Positions 27,691-37,505 of a stretch of 64,000 nt of DNA are shown here, piece after piece. The stretch lies in the NCBI GenBank assembly GCA_036768475.1, contig DAIPMW010000002.1, forward strand, positions 62,001-126,000. The letters run 5' to 3'. The notes beneath the pieces are model-generated. The model saw nothing but the letters and a program-made list of their open reading frames with translations, was not told the origin of the DNA and ran no database searches. The stretch's first letter is position 1. Every line of letters starts with the position of its first letter. The DNA comes from JAEUMD01 sp036768475. Its GTDB lineage: Bacteria > Pseudomonadota > Alphaproteobacteria > Rhizobiales > Hyphomicrobiaceae. The translations under genes were made by a program, and so were the position numbers.

Positions 27691-28818
27691 ATGCGAATTC
27701 TCTATGTCCTCGATGGCCTGTTCGTTGGGGGGGCGGAACGCAATACGATCGCGTTGGCTGATACTCTTCGCAGGAGGGGGCACGCGCCCGAGCTTTGCAC
27801 ACTGTCGGACTGCACGAATGATGCACTGTACTCAGATGCGCGTTCCAAAGGCATACCGGTTCACGCACTCGGGACAAAGCGGATCTACGACCTGCGAGGG
27901 GTCGCTCGGTTTGTCTTGCTGTTGCGTGCCAATCGCTACGACTGCGTCCATGTGCAAGATGCGTATGCGAATGTGATCGCGATGATGGCGAGAAACCTCT
28001 TCCCGATTCCATTTCTGATGACACAGCACACCGAAACGTTGATCGACGGGAGCCGGCGCGATCGCGCTCGATGGCGCGTTTTGTATGGCGCCGCGCGTCA
28101 TGCATACGATCGCGCGATCATGGTTGCCGAAGCCCTACAACCCGGGTTCCAAACAGCGACAGGATTTAGTCCGGATCGGATACGGGTGGTCCATAATGGC
28201 GTGACAGTCGAGAGCTGGCGCATTCAGGATGCGCAAGCTGCGCGTGCCCGACTGGGGCTGCCGGAACGAGCGCGCATCATACTTTTTCCAGCCGTTTTGC
28301 GAGCGGGAAAGGGGCATGACGTCATGCGTGATGCGATGGTCAAATATCGGCAAACGGGACTGGAGGCGCTGCTTCTCGTTGCCGGAGACGGTCCTCTGAA
28401 GCAGCAGCTGTCCAACGATTATTCCGCTCTCGGAGACCAGGTACGAATGCTTGGACACAGAAATGATATTCCGGACCTCATGGCCGCTTCCGATCTCGTT
28501 GTCCTGCCGTCATTGAGCGAAGCCCTGCCGACCGTGCTCATAGAAGCTGCGGCAGCGGCCAGGCCGGTCGTGGCAACGAGCGTTGGTGGCACCCCTGAAA
28601 TCATCGACAACGGTGTGACCGGGCGTCTCGTGCCACCCGGTGATTCAGGCAGTCTAGCGGAAGCCATAATCGAAATTCTTCGCGACAAGGAACGGGCAGC
28701 GACAATGGGACTGGCCGCGCGAAGGCGTGCCGAAACCTGTTTTTCCATCGAAAGGCAGGCGGACCGATTATTGTCGACGTATCTGGAGGTCATCAATGGC
28801 GGATCGCACGCTTTGTAA
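27691..28818 (+). CDS. Family 4 glycosyltransferase
   Basis: Predicted 375-residue GT-B glycosyltransferase. N-terminal acceptor domain: MRILYVLDGLFVGGAERNT, the usual opening with the G-G-A-E motif. C-terminal donor domain: LPSLSEALPTVLIEAAAAARP contains the E-x7-E retaining motif. It is soluble with no membrane span. The next gene starts inside its end (23-base overlap), so the two are translationally coupled. It probably adds one sugar of the repeat unit. Confidence 0.88.
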   Translation: MRILYVLDGLFVGGAERNTIALADTLRRRGHAPELCTLSDCTNDALYSDARSKGIPVHALGTKRIYDLRGVARFVLLLRANRYDCVHVQDAYANVIAMMARNLFPIPFLMTQHTETLIDGSRRDRARWRVLYGAARHAYDRAIMVAEALQPGFQTATGFSPDRIRVVHNGVTVESWRIQDAQAARARLGLPERARIILFPAVLRAGKGHDVMRDAMVKYRQTGLEALLLVAGDGPLKQQLSNDYSALGDQVRMLGHRNDIPDLMAASDLVVLPSLSEALPTVLIEAAAAARPVVATSVGGTPEIIDNGVTGRLVPPGDSGSLAEAIIEILRDKERAATMGLAARRRAETCFSIERQADRLLSTYLEVINGGSHAL

Positions 28819-29848
28819 AACGGGTTTGATGCTGCGGGCATTTGTAGTCCTCGGCATCGTTACGGTCGGTATAGCCGGTGGAAGTCGCGACTCCAGATCG
28901 GACGATTGTTCGAGCTACGAAGGCCGGCCATTTGGCGAACGCGCGCCCTGGAACGTACCCGTGGCATCACTCGCCACACATCCGGAGTCACGCGAGTATG
29001 TCCGCCGTCTGTGGGAAGGAGGTTCTGACAGGCCGGGCAATTTCAACCTGCGCTTCGACAGCTACACCTACCCTGTCTACCACGCCAGGAACGCAACCGG
29101 GTTCGTTCGTGTTGCGACACAGTGGGAAGCAAACATCGATAAGCAGGAGATTCCTTGGAACCCGAAGTGGCGACCGGCACAGGGAAGCGACGCGCAACTC
29201 ATCATCCTGGATCCGGAGACGGGCCGCGAATGGGATCTGTTCCAGGTTAGTTTTGACGACGAGGTCTTAAGCGCAACACACGGGAACCTGGTGCCAGGCG
29301 ACTACAGGACGCGCGAGGTTGGATTTAAGCCGTCGCGCGGTGCTGGAATTCCATATCTCGCCATGCTCGTCAGAGGGCAGGAGATCCTGCAAGGCCGGAT
29401 ACCGCATGCTCTCGGACTTCCCGTTAGAGACACCGATGGTTTCAGTTTCTGGCCGCCTGCGACCAAGCTTGAATTTCCCGGACGCATGAAAAACGGGATC
29501 CCCGAAGGTATCCGCTTTGCACTCAAAGCAACTGATACGGAAATCGAGCAATGGCTGGATAATCTTCCGCACGAGGTTCCTGAGGCGATGAGGAATAGTG
29601 CACGAGTAATCGCCACAGCATTGCGTGAATTCGGCTGGTTTGTGGTCGATACGTCGGGAGCGGCCGGCTTTCAGTTCGAATCGCGCCTTACCGCCGAGGT
29701 ATGTTGGAAAGCCGCGGGTCTCAGCGAAATCGAGATCGACGACAAGGTATACCCACGCGATCTGCTTGATGGTCTACTCGTGCCTGACCGCATCGTCACT
29801 GTTGTGCCGAGTAACGAGTATCCCGATGCTCTTCGTGCACGTCCCTGA
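28796..29848 (+). CDS. Secreted protein of unknown function in the exopolysaccharide locus
   Basis: Predicted 350-residue exported protein. Signal peptide ~1-28 (LMLRAFVVLGIVTVGIAGGS), then a soluble domain rich in aromatic residues and short strands, such as FNLRFDSYTYPVYHARNATG and LIILDPETGREWDLFQVS, suggesting a beta-sandwich or jelly-roll, possibly carbohydrate-binding or a lyase. No catalytic motif I can name. The start ATG at 28796 has TGGAGGT upstream and overlaps the end of the preceding glycosyltransferase gene, so it belongs to that transcription unit. Function unknown. Confidence 0.7.
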   Translation: MADRTLCKTGLMLRAFVVLGIVTVGIAGGSRDSRSDDCSSYEGRPFGERAPWNVPVASLATHPESREYVRRLWEGGSDRPGNFNLRFDSYTYPVYHARNATGFVRVATQWEANIDKQEIPWNPKWRPAQGSDAQLIILDPETGREWDLFQVSFDDEVLSATHGNLVPGDYRTREVGFKPSRGAGIPYLAMLVRGQEILQGRIPHALGLPVRDTDGFSFWPPATKLEFPGRMKNGIPEGIRFALKATDTEIEQWLDNLPHEVPEAMRNSARVIATALREFGWFVVDTSGAAGFQFESRLTAEVCWKAAGLSEIEIDDKVYPRDLLDGLLVPDRIVTVVPSNEYPDALRARP

Positions 29849-30283
29849 CAGTGGCTGATAAAGCTGGCGAGGCCCACTCGCCGTCCACTCCGCCAGACAA
29901 AAGGTCATAATAAGCAAAGTTTCTTCTTCTCATCATTCTGTCAGCACTGAGTAAGAAACCCTTTCGCAGTGGGACCGCAAGGCTTGATCCCTTGTTTGGA
30001 TTCTGTGTACCGCAGACGAGCTGCGGCTACGTTCACCACTGTTGAGTTTGTCTGGACGTTGTCGCGGCAGGAGCTGTCAACCGGTGACTGCCAGCAACCG
30101 TATCTAACAAGTGCTTGTCTCTGATTGCGCAGGTAACCGTTCGATACGGGCATCCTTTAAGGTCGGTCGTTGGCCTGCTTGGCTCGCCACACTTTACATG
30201 GCGAAAGGTGCCCCTTTGAGCCTGATATAGCCAACCTGAACGGTTGCCAGAGTTAGTTTTAAAAGCATAATCTATGCGATATA
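29849..30283. other. Intergenic region within the exopolysaccharide locus
   Basis: About 435 bases without a recognisable gene. Probably contains the promoter of the downstream glycosyltransferase group; no riboswitch or terminator fold was convincing by eye. Confidence 0.4.
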
Positions 30284-31501
30284 TTGATGCTCAAATTGGC
30301 GTTTTTTCGAGTGAGTTTCGTTTTGAAGCATGACTGGAAGAAATTGCGGCCCTCCGAACAGGCTGTGCGCAGGCGCCGCCTCCTGATTGTCGATCTGTCG
30401 AAGCGTTATGGAGGGGTCGATACGAGAGTTCTCCAGCTCGCGAGCGGGCTGGCGCCTTGGCTTGATGTGGCCGTGGCAGTGCTCGAAGGTTCGCAGACCC
30501 ACGAGGTGTTCGCCGGCAATGGCATTCAACTCTATCCAATTCGCCGGAACAGAAAAGATCCGCGTCTCCTTGGCGACCTGATCGGATGCATTCGTTCGGT
30601 CAGGCCGGACATTGTTGATACGCAAAATCCGCAATCGGCGCTGTGGGGATTGCCCGCAGCAGTGGCCTGCGGTGTTCGCGTGCGCGTTGCAACCATACAC
30701 AGCGTTTACGAGGAGTCGGAAAAGCATAAATTTGCGAACGTTATTTATGGGGGACTCTATAAACTGATCAACGCCACGGCGACCGACGTCGTGGCGGTAT
30801 CGGACAACGTCAAGGACCATCTCCTGCGCCGCGGCATCGCCCAGCAGAGGCTCAAGATCATTTATAATGGTGTCGCCATTTCGCGATTGGATCTGCCGCG
30901 TCAAGTCAAGACGAATCCGCTGAAGATTGCTTGCGTTGGTCGTCTTGTGCCTGTGAAGGGGCAGTCGATTCTGCTCAAGGCTATAGCGAAGCTGGTGGCA
31001 GAGAATAACGATGTCGCATGTTTGTTGATCGGAGATGGTCCCGAGCGTTCCCGGCTCGAGGAACTCGCTCAGAGCCTTGGGATTCGCGACAAGGTGGATT
31101 TTCTGGGTATGCGGCGTGACGTTGCGAGCGTCTTGGAGGAATGCGACGTCCTCTGTCTTCCTTCACTGTCGGAGGGTCTTCCCTTTGCGGCGCTGGAGGC
31201 AGCCGGACTGGGGTTGCCCATCGTTGCAACTTCGGTTGGCGGCATGGCCCGGCACTTCTCATCGGGCGATACCGCAATTCTTGTTCCGCCAGCCCAAGAA
31301 GATGCTCTGGCCGACGCGCTGAAGACGGTTGTGGCCAGCCCTGATCAGGCCGGCCTTATAGGATGGCGAGGATGGAGGATGGTGTCCGAGCAGTATTCTA
31401 TCGAGCAAATGCTCCGAGAATCTGCAGCTCTGTTTGCCAACGAAGGCTCTGCCATCAATGCAGGTTCTGCTGACCGCGCTTGCGGCAAGGTCGATACATG
31501 A
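30284..31501 (+). CDS. Family 4 glycosyltransferase
   Basis: Predicted 405-residue GT-B glycosyltransferase. The donor domain shows IACVGRLVPVKGQSILLKAI and LPSLSEGLPFAALEAAGLGLP, the E-x7-E motif of retaining GT4 enzymes, with IYNGV just before it. It begins with TTG at 30284 or the ATG at 30287. Its stop codon overlaps the start of the next gene (ATGA), indicating coupled translation in a three-gene run of glycosyltransferases. Confidence 0.87.
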   Translation: MMLKLAFFRVSFVLKHDWKKLRPSEQAVRRRRLLIVDLSKRYGGVDTRVLQLASGLAPWLDVAVAVLEGSQTHEVFAGNGIQLYPIRRNRKDPRLLGDLIGCIRSVRPDIVDTQNPQSALWGLPAAVACGVRVRVATIHSVYEESEKHKFANVIYGGLYKLINATATDVVAVSDNVKDHLLRRGIAQQRLKIIYNGVAISRLDLPRQVKTNPLKIACVGRLVPVKGQSILLKAIAKLVAENNDVACLLIGDGPERSRLEELAQSLGIRDKVDFLGMRRDVASVLEECDVLCLPSLSEGLPFAALEAAGLGLPIVATSVGGMARHFSSGDTAILVPPAQEDALADALKTVVASPDQAGLIGWRGWRMVSEQYSIEQMLRESAALFANEGSAINAGSADRACGKVDT

Positions 31502-32655
31502 CTTCGGTTCTGGTAGGAATTGTCTGGCTCGGAATACTCCTGCCTTTGTATCACCTTGTCGGATACCCGCTGCTATTGATCGTATTGGCGCCGCTGTTCG
31601 GCAGGCCAGTACATAAGGATCGCATCCTGCCGTCGGTCAGCCTTTTGATCAGCGCTTACAATGAAGAGAGCGTCATCAAGCAGAAACTCGACAATTCGCT
31701 TTCTCTTTCATATCCGAATCTTCAGGTCATTGTGAACACGGAGGGTTCCACCGACGATACGTTTGCGATGGCCTGCGAATACTCAAACCAGGGCGTGATG
31801 GTTCTGGGTGGCGCGAAGCGCCGTGGAAAGGTGGCAGCGGTAAATCGTGCCGTCGCAATGGCGACGCATGAGATCATCGTGCTGTCCGATGCCAATGTCT
31901 TTTATGATACCAATGCGATCTCATCGCTCGTCAGGAACTTTGCCGACCCTGGCGTGGGCGCGGTCACCGGATGCAAGACAATACGTCCATCGCGCGGAAA
32001 CGCGACGCAACTCACAGCGGCCGAAGCCGTCTATTGGCGATGGGAGAACTGGCTTAAGAAGCTTGAGACACGATTCTGGTCGACTGTTGGAGTTCACGGC
32101 GAGATGCTTGCGCTCAAAAAGGAGCTGTTCGCACCAATCCCAGACGGCGTCATAAATGATGATGCTTATCTTGCGATGCACTGTGCAAAGCAAGGGGCCC
32201 GCGTCGTTTACGATGAGGACGCACGCTGTTGGGAGGCGCCCTCTCCAACCCTGGCTGACGATGATACGCGTCGCTCCCGCATTACGGCCGGCCGGGTCCA
32301 GTTGATCAAGCGCCTGATTGTTGAAGGATGGCTGCCTTGGAAGGAGTCGCTCTGCTTTCTCTCCCACAAGGTGCTCCGCGTGGCGATGCCCGTGTTACTT
32401 CTGCTGGGATTTGTCGCGAACGTCTTGGTCGTTGGGGGCGGCGAGTCATCGACGAACATGAGAATCATATTCGCCGGGCAGATATCGTTTCTTGCATTAG
32501 CTATTTTCGGGGCTTTCGGTGGAAATGCAGGACGCATGTTTCTGCCTGCGCGTGTTGCGGCATATGTCGCCTCGGGGCTTGCATCTGGTCTTGTTGGACT
32601 GCTGCGTGCGTTCCGAGGCAAACAGGATGTCTTGTGGGTAAAGGCGCAACGGTAG
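31498..32655 (+). CDS. Membrane-bound family 2 glycosyltransferase
   Basis: Predicted 385-residue processive-type GT2 enzyme. An N-terminal hydrophobic segment (LVGIVWLGILLPLYHLVG) precedes the catalytic domain: VSLLISAYNEESVIKQKL, the DxD-like LSDANVFYD, then GVHGEMLALKK and NDDAYLAM. Further membrane segments lie at the C-terminus (~292-375). This is the layout of inner-membrane transferases such as hyaluronan-synthase-like and ExoU/ExoW-type enzymes, but the QxxRW motif is not evident. Its ATG overlaps the stop of the upstream GT4 gene. Confidence 0.87.
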   Translation: MTSVLVGIVWLGILLPLYHLVGYPLLLIVLAPLFGRPVHKDRILPSVSLLISAYNEESVIKQKLDNSLSLSYPNLQVIVNTEGSTDDTFAMACEYSNQGVMVLGGAKRRGKVAAVNRAVAMATHEIIVLSDANVFYDTNAISSLVRNFADPGVGAVTGCKTIRPSRGNATQLTAAEAVYWRWENWLKKLETRFWSTVGVHGEMLALKKELFAPIPDGVINDDAYLAMHCAKQGARVVYDEDARCWEAPSPTLADDDTRRSRITAGRVQLIKRLIVEGWLPWKESLCFLSHKVLRVAMPVLLLLGFVANVLVVGGGESSTNMRIIFAGQISFLALAIFGAFGGNAGRMFLPARVAAYVASGLASGLVGLLRAFRGKQDVLWVKAQR

Positions 32656-32678
32656 TCGAAGTGTGAAGTTCCGGGACC

Positions 32679-33932
32679 ATGAAGCGGAAGCTGCGTATAA
32701 CGGTTATTGAACCGGACGGGGAAGGCGGATTAGCCCATTTCGCCTATGACCTCTGCATGGCAATTGCCGATGAAGGGAACGTGGTGCAGCTGGAGACCAG
32801 CACCGCATACGAGTTGTTGGATTTGCCACACCGATTCTCGGTTGATCCGAGCATGAAGCTGTGGCGCCAAAATGAGGGCAGACGTGCAGTCGAGCGCGAT
32901 GTGTCGTCACGCATGATATGGCGCAAGTGCCAAAGAGCGGTGCGTGGATTCGTTCTCACACGGGAATGGTGGAGGGTGGTCAGACGAGTCTTGCGCGATA
33001 AACCCGATGTGACCGTCTTCAGCGAAATGCGTTTTCCTCATCTGGCTTTTGCACCGGCGTTGATGCGACGATCGGGTATCGTCACGGCGCAGATCTGCCA
33101 CGAATTTACGGAAAGGGACACCAAAAGCTCGATCGTTAGGGCGCTGTCCCGTGTCGCGTCGAAGATGCTTTTTGCACAGTTCGACCGGATTTTCTTTCTC
33201 TCGGAAGCAACGCGGGAAGGGTTCCATCGTGTTCAAAATGTTTCCCGAGAAAAGACGCTGATAGTGCCACATGGCAGTCAGAGCATCTTCAGCGCCTCGG
33301 ACTATCGCGGCAGCGATGCGCGACGAGATCTGGGCATTTCTGCCGATGAGCCGGTTCTGCTCTATTTTGGCTACATACGTCCTTCAAAGGGCTATGAGGA
33401 ACTGCTGCGAGCTTTTGCAGAGAGTAACAGCCGGCAGATGACGCGTCTTATAATTGCGGGCCGACCGACGAAATTTGCAGGTCTTGAAGAACTCAACGAA
33501 CTCGTTGATCGGCTGAAACTGAATGATCGGGTGGTGATACGCGGTGAATACCTGCCGACCAATGAGGTCGCCGGCTACGTCGAGATGTGCCAGGCTGTGG
33601 TTCTGCCATATAGGACCGCAAGCCAGAGTGGTGTGCTTCATTTGGCTTACGGTCTGTCTCGACCGGTGGTCGCGACCAGCGTCGGCGGTTTGAAAGACGA
33701 CGTGGTTGATGGCGAGACTGGGCTGCTCGTTCCACCCGGCGATATTTCTGCACTTGCAACGGCGATAGATAAGATCATGGGTGATGCAGATCTCGCCACA
33801 AGGATGGGGTGCCGCGCGAAGGAGCTATCAGACACGCGGTTCACCTGGAATATGACTGCGCGTCTCATCGTTGAGGCTGTTCGCCCCCTCGTTGCTACTG
33901 GACCTGCCATAGGCCATTCCAGAATCGCTTGA
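32679..33932 (+). CDS. Family 4 glycosyltransferase
   Basis: Predicted 417-residue GT-B enzyme, the last of the run. N-terminus: RITVIEPDGEGGLAHFAYDL. Donor domain: LLYFGYIRPSKGYEELLRAF, then GVLHLAYGLSRPVVATSVGG followed by GETGLLVPPGD. The E-x7-E motif is altered at the first glutamate (SQSGVLHLAYG), which is common in some GT4 subfamilies. It lies 23 bases after the GT2 gene and is probably in the same operon. Confidence 0.83.
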   Translation: MKRKLRITVIEPDGEGGLAHFAYDLCMAIADEGNVVQLETSTAYELLDLPHRFSVDPSMKLWRQNEGRRAVERDVSSRMIWRKCQRAVRGFVLTREWWRVVRRVLRDKPDVTVFSEMRFPHLAFAPALMRRSGIVTAQICHEFTERDTKSSIVRALSRVASKMLFAQFDRIFFLSEATREGFHRVQNVSREKTLIVPHGSQSIFSASDYRGSDARRDLGISADEPVLLYFGYIRPSKGYEELLRAFAESNSRQMTRLIIAGRPTKFAGLEELNELVDRLKLNDRVVIRGEYLPTNEVAGYVEMCQAVVLPYRTASQSGVLHLAYGLSRPVVATSVGGLKDDVVDGETGLLVPPGDISALATAIDKIMGDADLATRMGCRAKELSDTRFTWNMTARLIVEAVRPLVATGPAIGHSRIA

Positions 33933-34353
33933 GGTAAGCCTGCTGCCTTGCACCCCTGAAAAATTAGCCGATGTGGTGGTTCCGCGGGATCAGCCTTTTT
34001 GAAGTCAGATGCAGAAGGCGTGGTTGGGCCAACTCGAGCCGACGAGAAGGGCAGGCTGGAGGTTTTGTTTGAGACGTATTCGGATAGAGGTGCTAAAAGT
34101 ACCGCCATGCACGAGGGGGCTTGTCATTTCGCAGGTGGCTGAAAGGGCGTGTCCACAGCCGGGACCACATTTAAGCGACGTCATCATCGATCATCCAAAT
34201 TGCGAATCAAAAAATTAGTTGGCGACGAGCTATGACGCGCATAACTGGGCAAACTGGGACCTGAGAGATTGAGATGAGGAGCCGGGGAGCGATCGGTGTG
34301 ATTTCGGTCGGTTCAATTGACATGAAGAACGAACAATATCTGGACACCTGCAG
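33933..34353. other. Intergenic region, nothing recognised
   Basis: About 420 bases between the exopolysaccharide and Mla-type clusters. Only short unconvincing frames. It presumably carries the promoter of the transporter operon. Confidence 0.4.
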
Positions 34354-35508
34354 ATGATGGACGCTTTGTCGAATCAAGGCGCGCCGACGTTGGAAATTGA
34401 GCATGTCGGCTCTGCTTTGTGTCTTCGCGCGGAGGGCAACTGGACGCTTGCCCATGTTGATGAGATGGAGAAGCTCGTCGAGGCCACCGCTCTCAGCCTT
34501 CAAGAACACCCTGTCGCAGACCTCAATATGAAGGGCGTTGATGCACTCGATACCTATGGCTCACTCCTGCTTCTCCGCCTTGTGAGAAAGGAGCAAGCGG
34601 CCGGCAGGCCAAATCCAGCCGCTGGATTGCGTCAGAACCTGCAGCCCCTGTTCGATGAAGTGCTCAAATCGTCCGGTTCTGCCCCTCCGGCACAGGAAAG
34701 GCGTACGCGGGTATCTCATTTCTTGGAATCGATCGGGCGCAGTGCCGTCAATATCTGGGGAGACCTCGTGGCCCTTGCAGCAATGCTGGGTGCCATTTGC
34801 ACGGCTTTCGTCCACATACTTCTCGATCCAAGGAGATTTCGCCTGACCTCCGCCGTCAACCAGTTGGACCGCGTGGCGTGGCAGGCCGTGCCAATCATAC
34901 TGCTCATCACATTCTTGATTGGTGCCATCATTGCCCAGCAAGGGTTCTTTCACTTCCGCAAATTCGGCGCCGACGCATATGTCGTCGATATGGTCGGCAT
35001 TCTCGTGTTGCGCGAGATTGGCGTCTTGATCGTCGCCATCATGGTTGCTGGGCGCTCGGGCAGTTCCTATACAGCAGAGCTCGGGTCCATGAAGATGCGC
35101 GAGGAGATCGACGCGCTTCAGACAATGGGGCTCGACCCGGTTGAGGTCCTGGTCCTCCCTCGCATCGTCGCTCTCGTCATCGCGTTGCCGATCCTCACGT
35201 TCCTCGGCTCAATGTCTGCGCTCTATGGCGGAGAGCTCGTTGCATGGCTCTACGGAGGTATGAGTCCCGATATCTTTGTGGCGCGGCTGAAAGAGGCAAT
35301 CTCGATGACGCACTTCAAGGTTGGCATTTTAAAGGCGCCATTCATGGCGCTCGTGATCGGGGTTGTAGCCTGCGCCCAAGGCATGCAGGTTAAGGGCAGC
35401 GCCGAGTCTCTCGGACTCCAGACCACCTCCTCTGTGGTCAAGGCGATCTTCCTGGTGATCGTTCTCGACGGTCTCTTTGCAGTCTTCTTTGCATCCATCG
35501 ACATGTGA
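34354..35508 (+). CDS. MlaE-type ABC permease with STAS domain
   Basis: Predicted 384-residue permease of the MCE/Mla lipid transport family. The first ~100 residues form an anti-sigma-antagonist-like STAS domain (ADLNMKGVDALDTYGSLLL), as in many proteobacterial MlaE homologues of the YrbE/Ttg2B type with fused MlaB. The rest has about five to six membrane segments with the family motif VAGRSGSSYTAELGSMK and the EIDAL coupling segment. With the ATPase and substrate-binding genes immediately downstream it forms a complete inner-membrane complex, likely for phospholipid or hopanoid trafficking between membranes. Confidence 0.9.
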   Translation: MMDALSNQGAPTLEIEHVGSALCLRAEGNWTLAHVDEMEKLVEATALSLQEHPVADLNMKGVDALDTYGSLLLLRLVRKEQAAGRPNPAAGLRQNLQPLFDEVLKSSGSAPPAQERRTRVSHFLESIGRSAVNIWGDLVALAAMLGAICTAFVHILLDPRRFRLTSAVNQLDRVAWQAVPIILLITFLIGAIIAQQGFFHFRKFGADAYVVDMVGILVLREIGVLIVAIMVAGRSGSSYTAELGSMKMREEIDALQTMGLDPVEVLVLPRIVALVIALPILTFLGSMSALYGGELVAWLYGGMSPDIFVARLKEAISMTHFKVGILKAPFMALVIGVVACAQGMQVKGSAESLGLQTTSSVVKAIFLVIVLDGLFAVFFASIDM

Positions 35509-35511
35509 CAT

Positions 35512-36294
35512 ATGACAACCGAACCGGCCATTCGCATTCGTGATCTTGTTGTCGGCTTCGCTGACAGGACCGTGCTTGACGGTGTGTCGGTCGACGTCAA
35601 CCGGGGGGAGATCTTTGGCTTCGTGGGCGGATCCGGCAGCGGCAAATCCGTCCTTCTGCGAACGGTCCTCGGCTTGCTTCGATCGCGCACCGGAATCATC
35701 GACGTATTGGGCGCGCGATTGACCGGCGCCTCTGAGCAAGAGCGCCGAAAGATCGAACGCCGATGGGGCATTCTTTTCCAGCAGGGCGCGTTGTTTTCCT
35801 CTCTGAGCGTGATCGAGAATGTCCAGTTCCCCATGCGGGAGTTTCTCGGCCTGTCGCCGAGGATGTTGAACGATGTCGCCCGGCTGAAGCTGGATATGGT
35901 CGGCCTCAAGGCCGCCGACCACAACAAATTGCCATCAGAGCTGTCCGGTGGGATGATCAAGCGTGTCGCGCTTGCGCGCGCGCTGGCTATGGATCCCGAG
36001 CTCGTATTTCTCGACGAGCCGACCTCTGGCCTTGATCCAATTTCCGCTGGCGACTTTGATGACCTAATCAGGACGCTGCAGCAGACCTTGGGGATTACGG
36101 TCTTCATGATCACGCATGACCTGCAGAGCCTTTACACGGTGTGCGATCGGGTTGGCGTGTTGGCCGACGGCAAGATCGTTGCTGTCGGCTCCATTGCAGA
36201 AATTCTCAAATCTCCGCACCCCTGGGTCCAGGAGTACTTCCGCGGCCATCGCGCAAGTGCCCTCAACCCGAATGTCATGAACACAGCGAGCTGA
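35512..36294 (+). CDS. MlaF-type ABC transporter ATPase
   Basis: Predicted 260-residue ATPase. Walker A GGSGSGKS (~41-48), Q-loop in LFQQGALFSSL, signature LSGGMIKRVALARAL, Walker B LVFLDEPTSGLDP and the switch histidine in MITHD. The LFQQGALFSSLSV segment is characteristic of the MCE-associated ATPases. It begins three bases after the permease stop and ends directly at the next gene, so all three are co-translated. Confidence 0.92.
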   Translation: MTTEPAIRIRDLVVGFADRTVLDGVSVDVNRGEIFGFVGGSGSGKSVLLRTVLGLLRSRTGIIDVLGARLTGASEQERRKIERRWGILFQQGALFSSLSVIENVQFPMREFLGLSPRMLNDVARLKLDMVGLKAADHNKLPSELSGGMIKRVALARALAMDPELVFLDEPTSGLDPISAGDFDDLIRTLQQTLGITVFMITHDLQSLYTVCDRVGVLADGKIVAVGSIAEILKSPHPWVQEYFRGHRASALNPNVMNTAS

Positions 36295-37497
36295 GTGCCC
36301 ACAATGGAAACAAGAGCACGTTATGCCCTGATCGGCTTGTTCACGATCGTCGTCGTCCTGGCGGGATTCGCGTTCGTCTACTGGATCCAGAATACAGGCG
36401 GTATTGGTCAAAGAACCACCTATCGCGTGCGCTTCGAAGGTTCGGTATCAGGGCTGCTTGTCGGCTCAGGCGTGCTGTTCAACGGAATGCGTGTGGGCGA
36501 GGTTACGTCATTGGACTTGAATCCCGGTCAACCTCGCATCGTGATGGCCACCCTGGCAATCGACCCATCGACGCCTGTTCGAACCGACACGGCCGTTGGC
36601 CTGGATTTTCAGGGGTTGACCGGATCGCCGGTGGTCACCTTGAGTGGTGGTACTCCGGATGCGCCTGCGCCCGGCTCAAGCGATGGCCAGCCGCCATTAC
36701 TCGTTGCGGGGACGGACGCGGGACAGACACTGACCCAATCTGCGCGCAATACCTTGCAGCATGTTGACCAGGTTATTGCGGCCAATGCCGAGCCGCTTCA
36801 CAAGGCGATCGAGAACATCACTACATTCACAGAAGTCCTGTCGAAGAACTCTGCGCGTATCGATGGAATTCTTGCTGGACTGGAGCGCATGACCGGTGGC
36901 GCATCGGGTGCTCCGCCCACACCGATTTACGCGTTCACAGTGCCGGCCGATGTAATGAAGTGCCAGAAAGCCGCCGATCTGCAGATCGTGGTGCCGGAGC
37001 CGGACGCATTGATTGGGTTCAGCACAACCAAGATTCCAATAAGCGGCACGCCGCCAACGCCATATCCATTTGCGAATGGCCTGTTGGCTGACACGGTACC
37101 GGCCTTGCTGCACGCCAAGATGATCGAGGCCTTGGAGAATTCCGGCTGCTTTCGGTCGGTCACGCGAAACATTGATGTGATTCAGTCTGATCTGCAGCTT
37201 GCGATCACAATTCGCAACTTCTCGATCTCGGTCGATAAACAGCCTGTCGCGAACCTCGATCTTGCAGCGCGCGCAATTTCCAGTGCGGGCAAGAACATGG
37301 CAACCGCAGCTTTTCAAGAAAGTGCGCAGTTGAAGTCGATGGACGCTGCAGGAGCGGTCGATGCGCTGAATGATGCTTTCGGCGCAATGGTCCGCAAGTT
37401 CGTGCCGTGGTTGTCAAAGATTACAGCAAACCTGGAGACGTCGGCGCCAGAGCCGGAATCTGCAGAGAGGTCGGCGAAAGATCCAGCATCACCGTGA
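36295..37497 (+). CDS. MlaD (MCE domain) fused to a PqiC-like auxiliary domain
   Basis: Predicted 400-residue substrate-binding component. One N-terminal membrane helix (~8-30, ALIGLFTIVVVLAGFAFVYW) is followed by an MCE domain (~40-120: YRVRFEGSVSGLLVGSGVLF, NGMRVGEVTSLDL). A helical segment (~150-210) leads to a C-terminal domain (~220-390) resembling the ABC-type transport auxiliary component (PqiC/DUF330): IYAFTVPADV, then a LQLAITIRNFSIS strand. In E. coli these are separate proteins; here they are one chain. Starts are GTG at 36295 or ATG at 36304. Confidence 0.85.
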   Translation: MPTMETRARYALIGLFTIVVVLAGFAFVYWIQNTGGIGQRTTYRVRFEGSVSGLLVGSGVLFNGMRVGEVTSLDLNPGQPRIVMATLAIDPSTPVRTDTAVGLDFQGLTGSPVVTLSGGTPDAPAPGSSDGQPPLLVAGTDAGQTLTQSARNTLQHVDQVIAANAEPLHKAIENITTFTEVLSKNSARIDGILAGLERMTGGASGAPPTPIYAFTVPADVMKCQKAADLQIVVPEPDALIGFSTTKIPISGTPPTPYPFANGLLADTVPALLHAKMIEALENSGCFRSVTRNIDVIQSDLQLAITIRNFSISVDKQPVANLDLAARAISSAGKNMATAAFQESAQLKSMDAAGAVDALNDAFGAMVRKFVPWLSKITANLETSAPEPESAERSAKDPASP

Positions 37498-37505
37498 ATG
37501 AGGGT

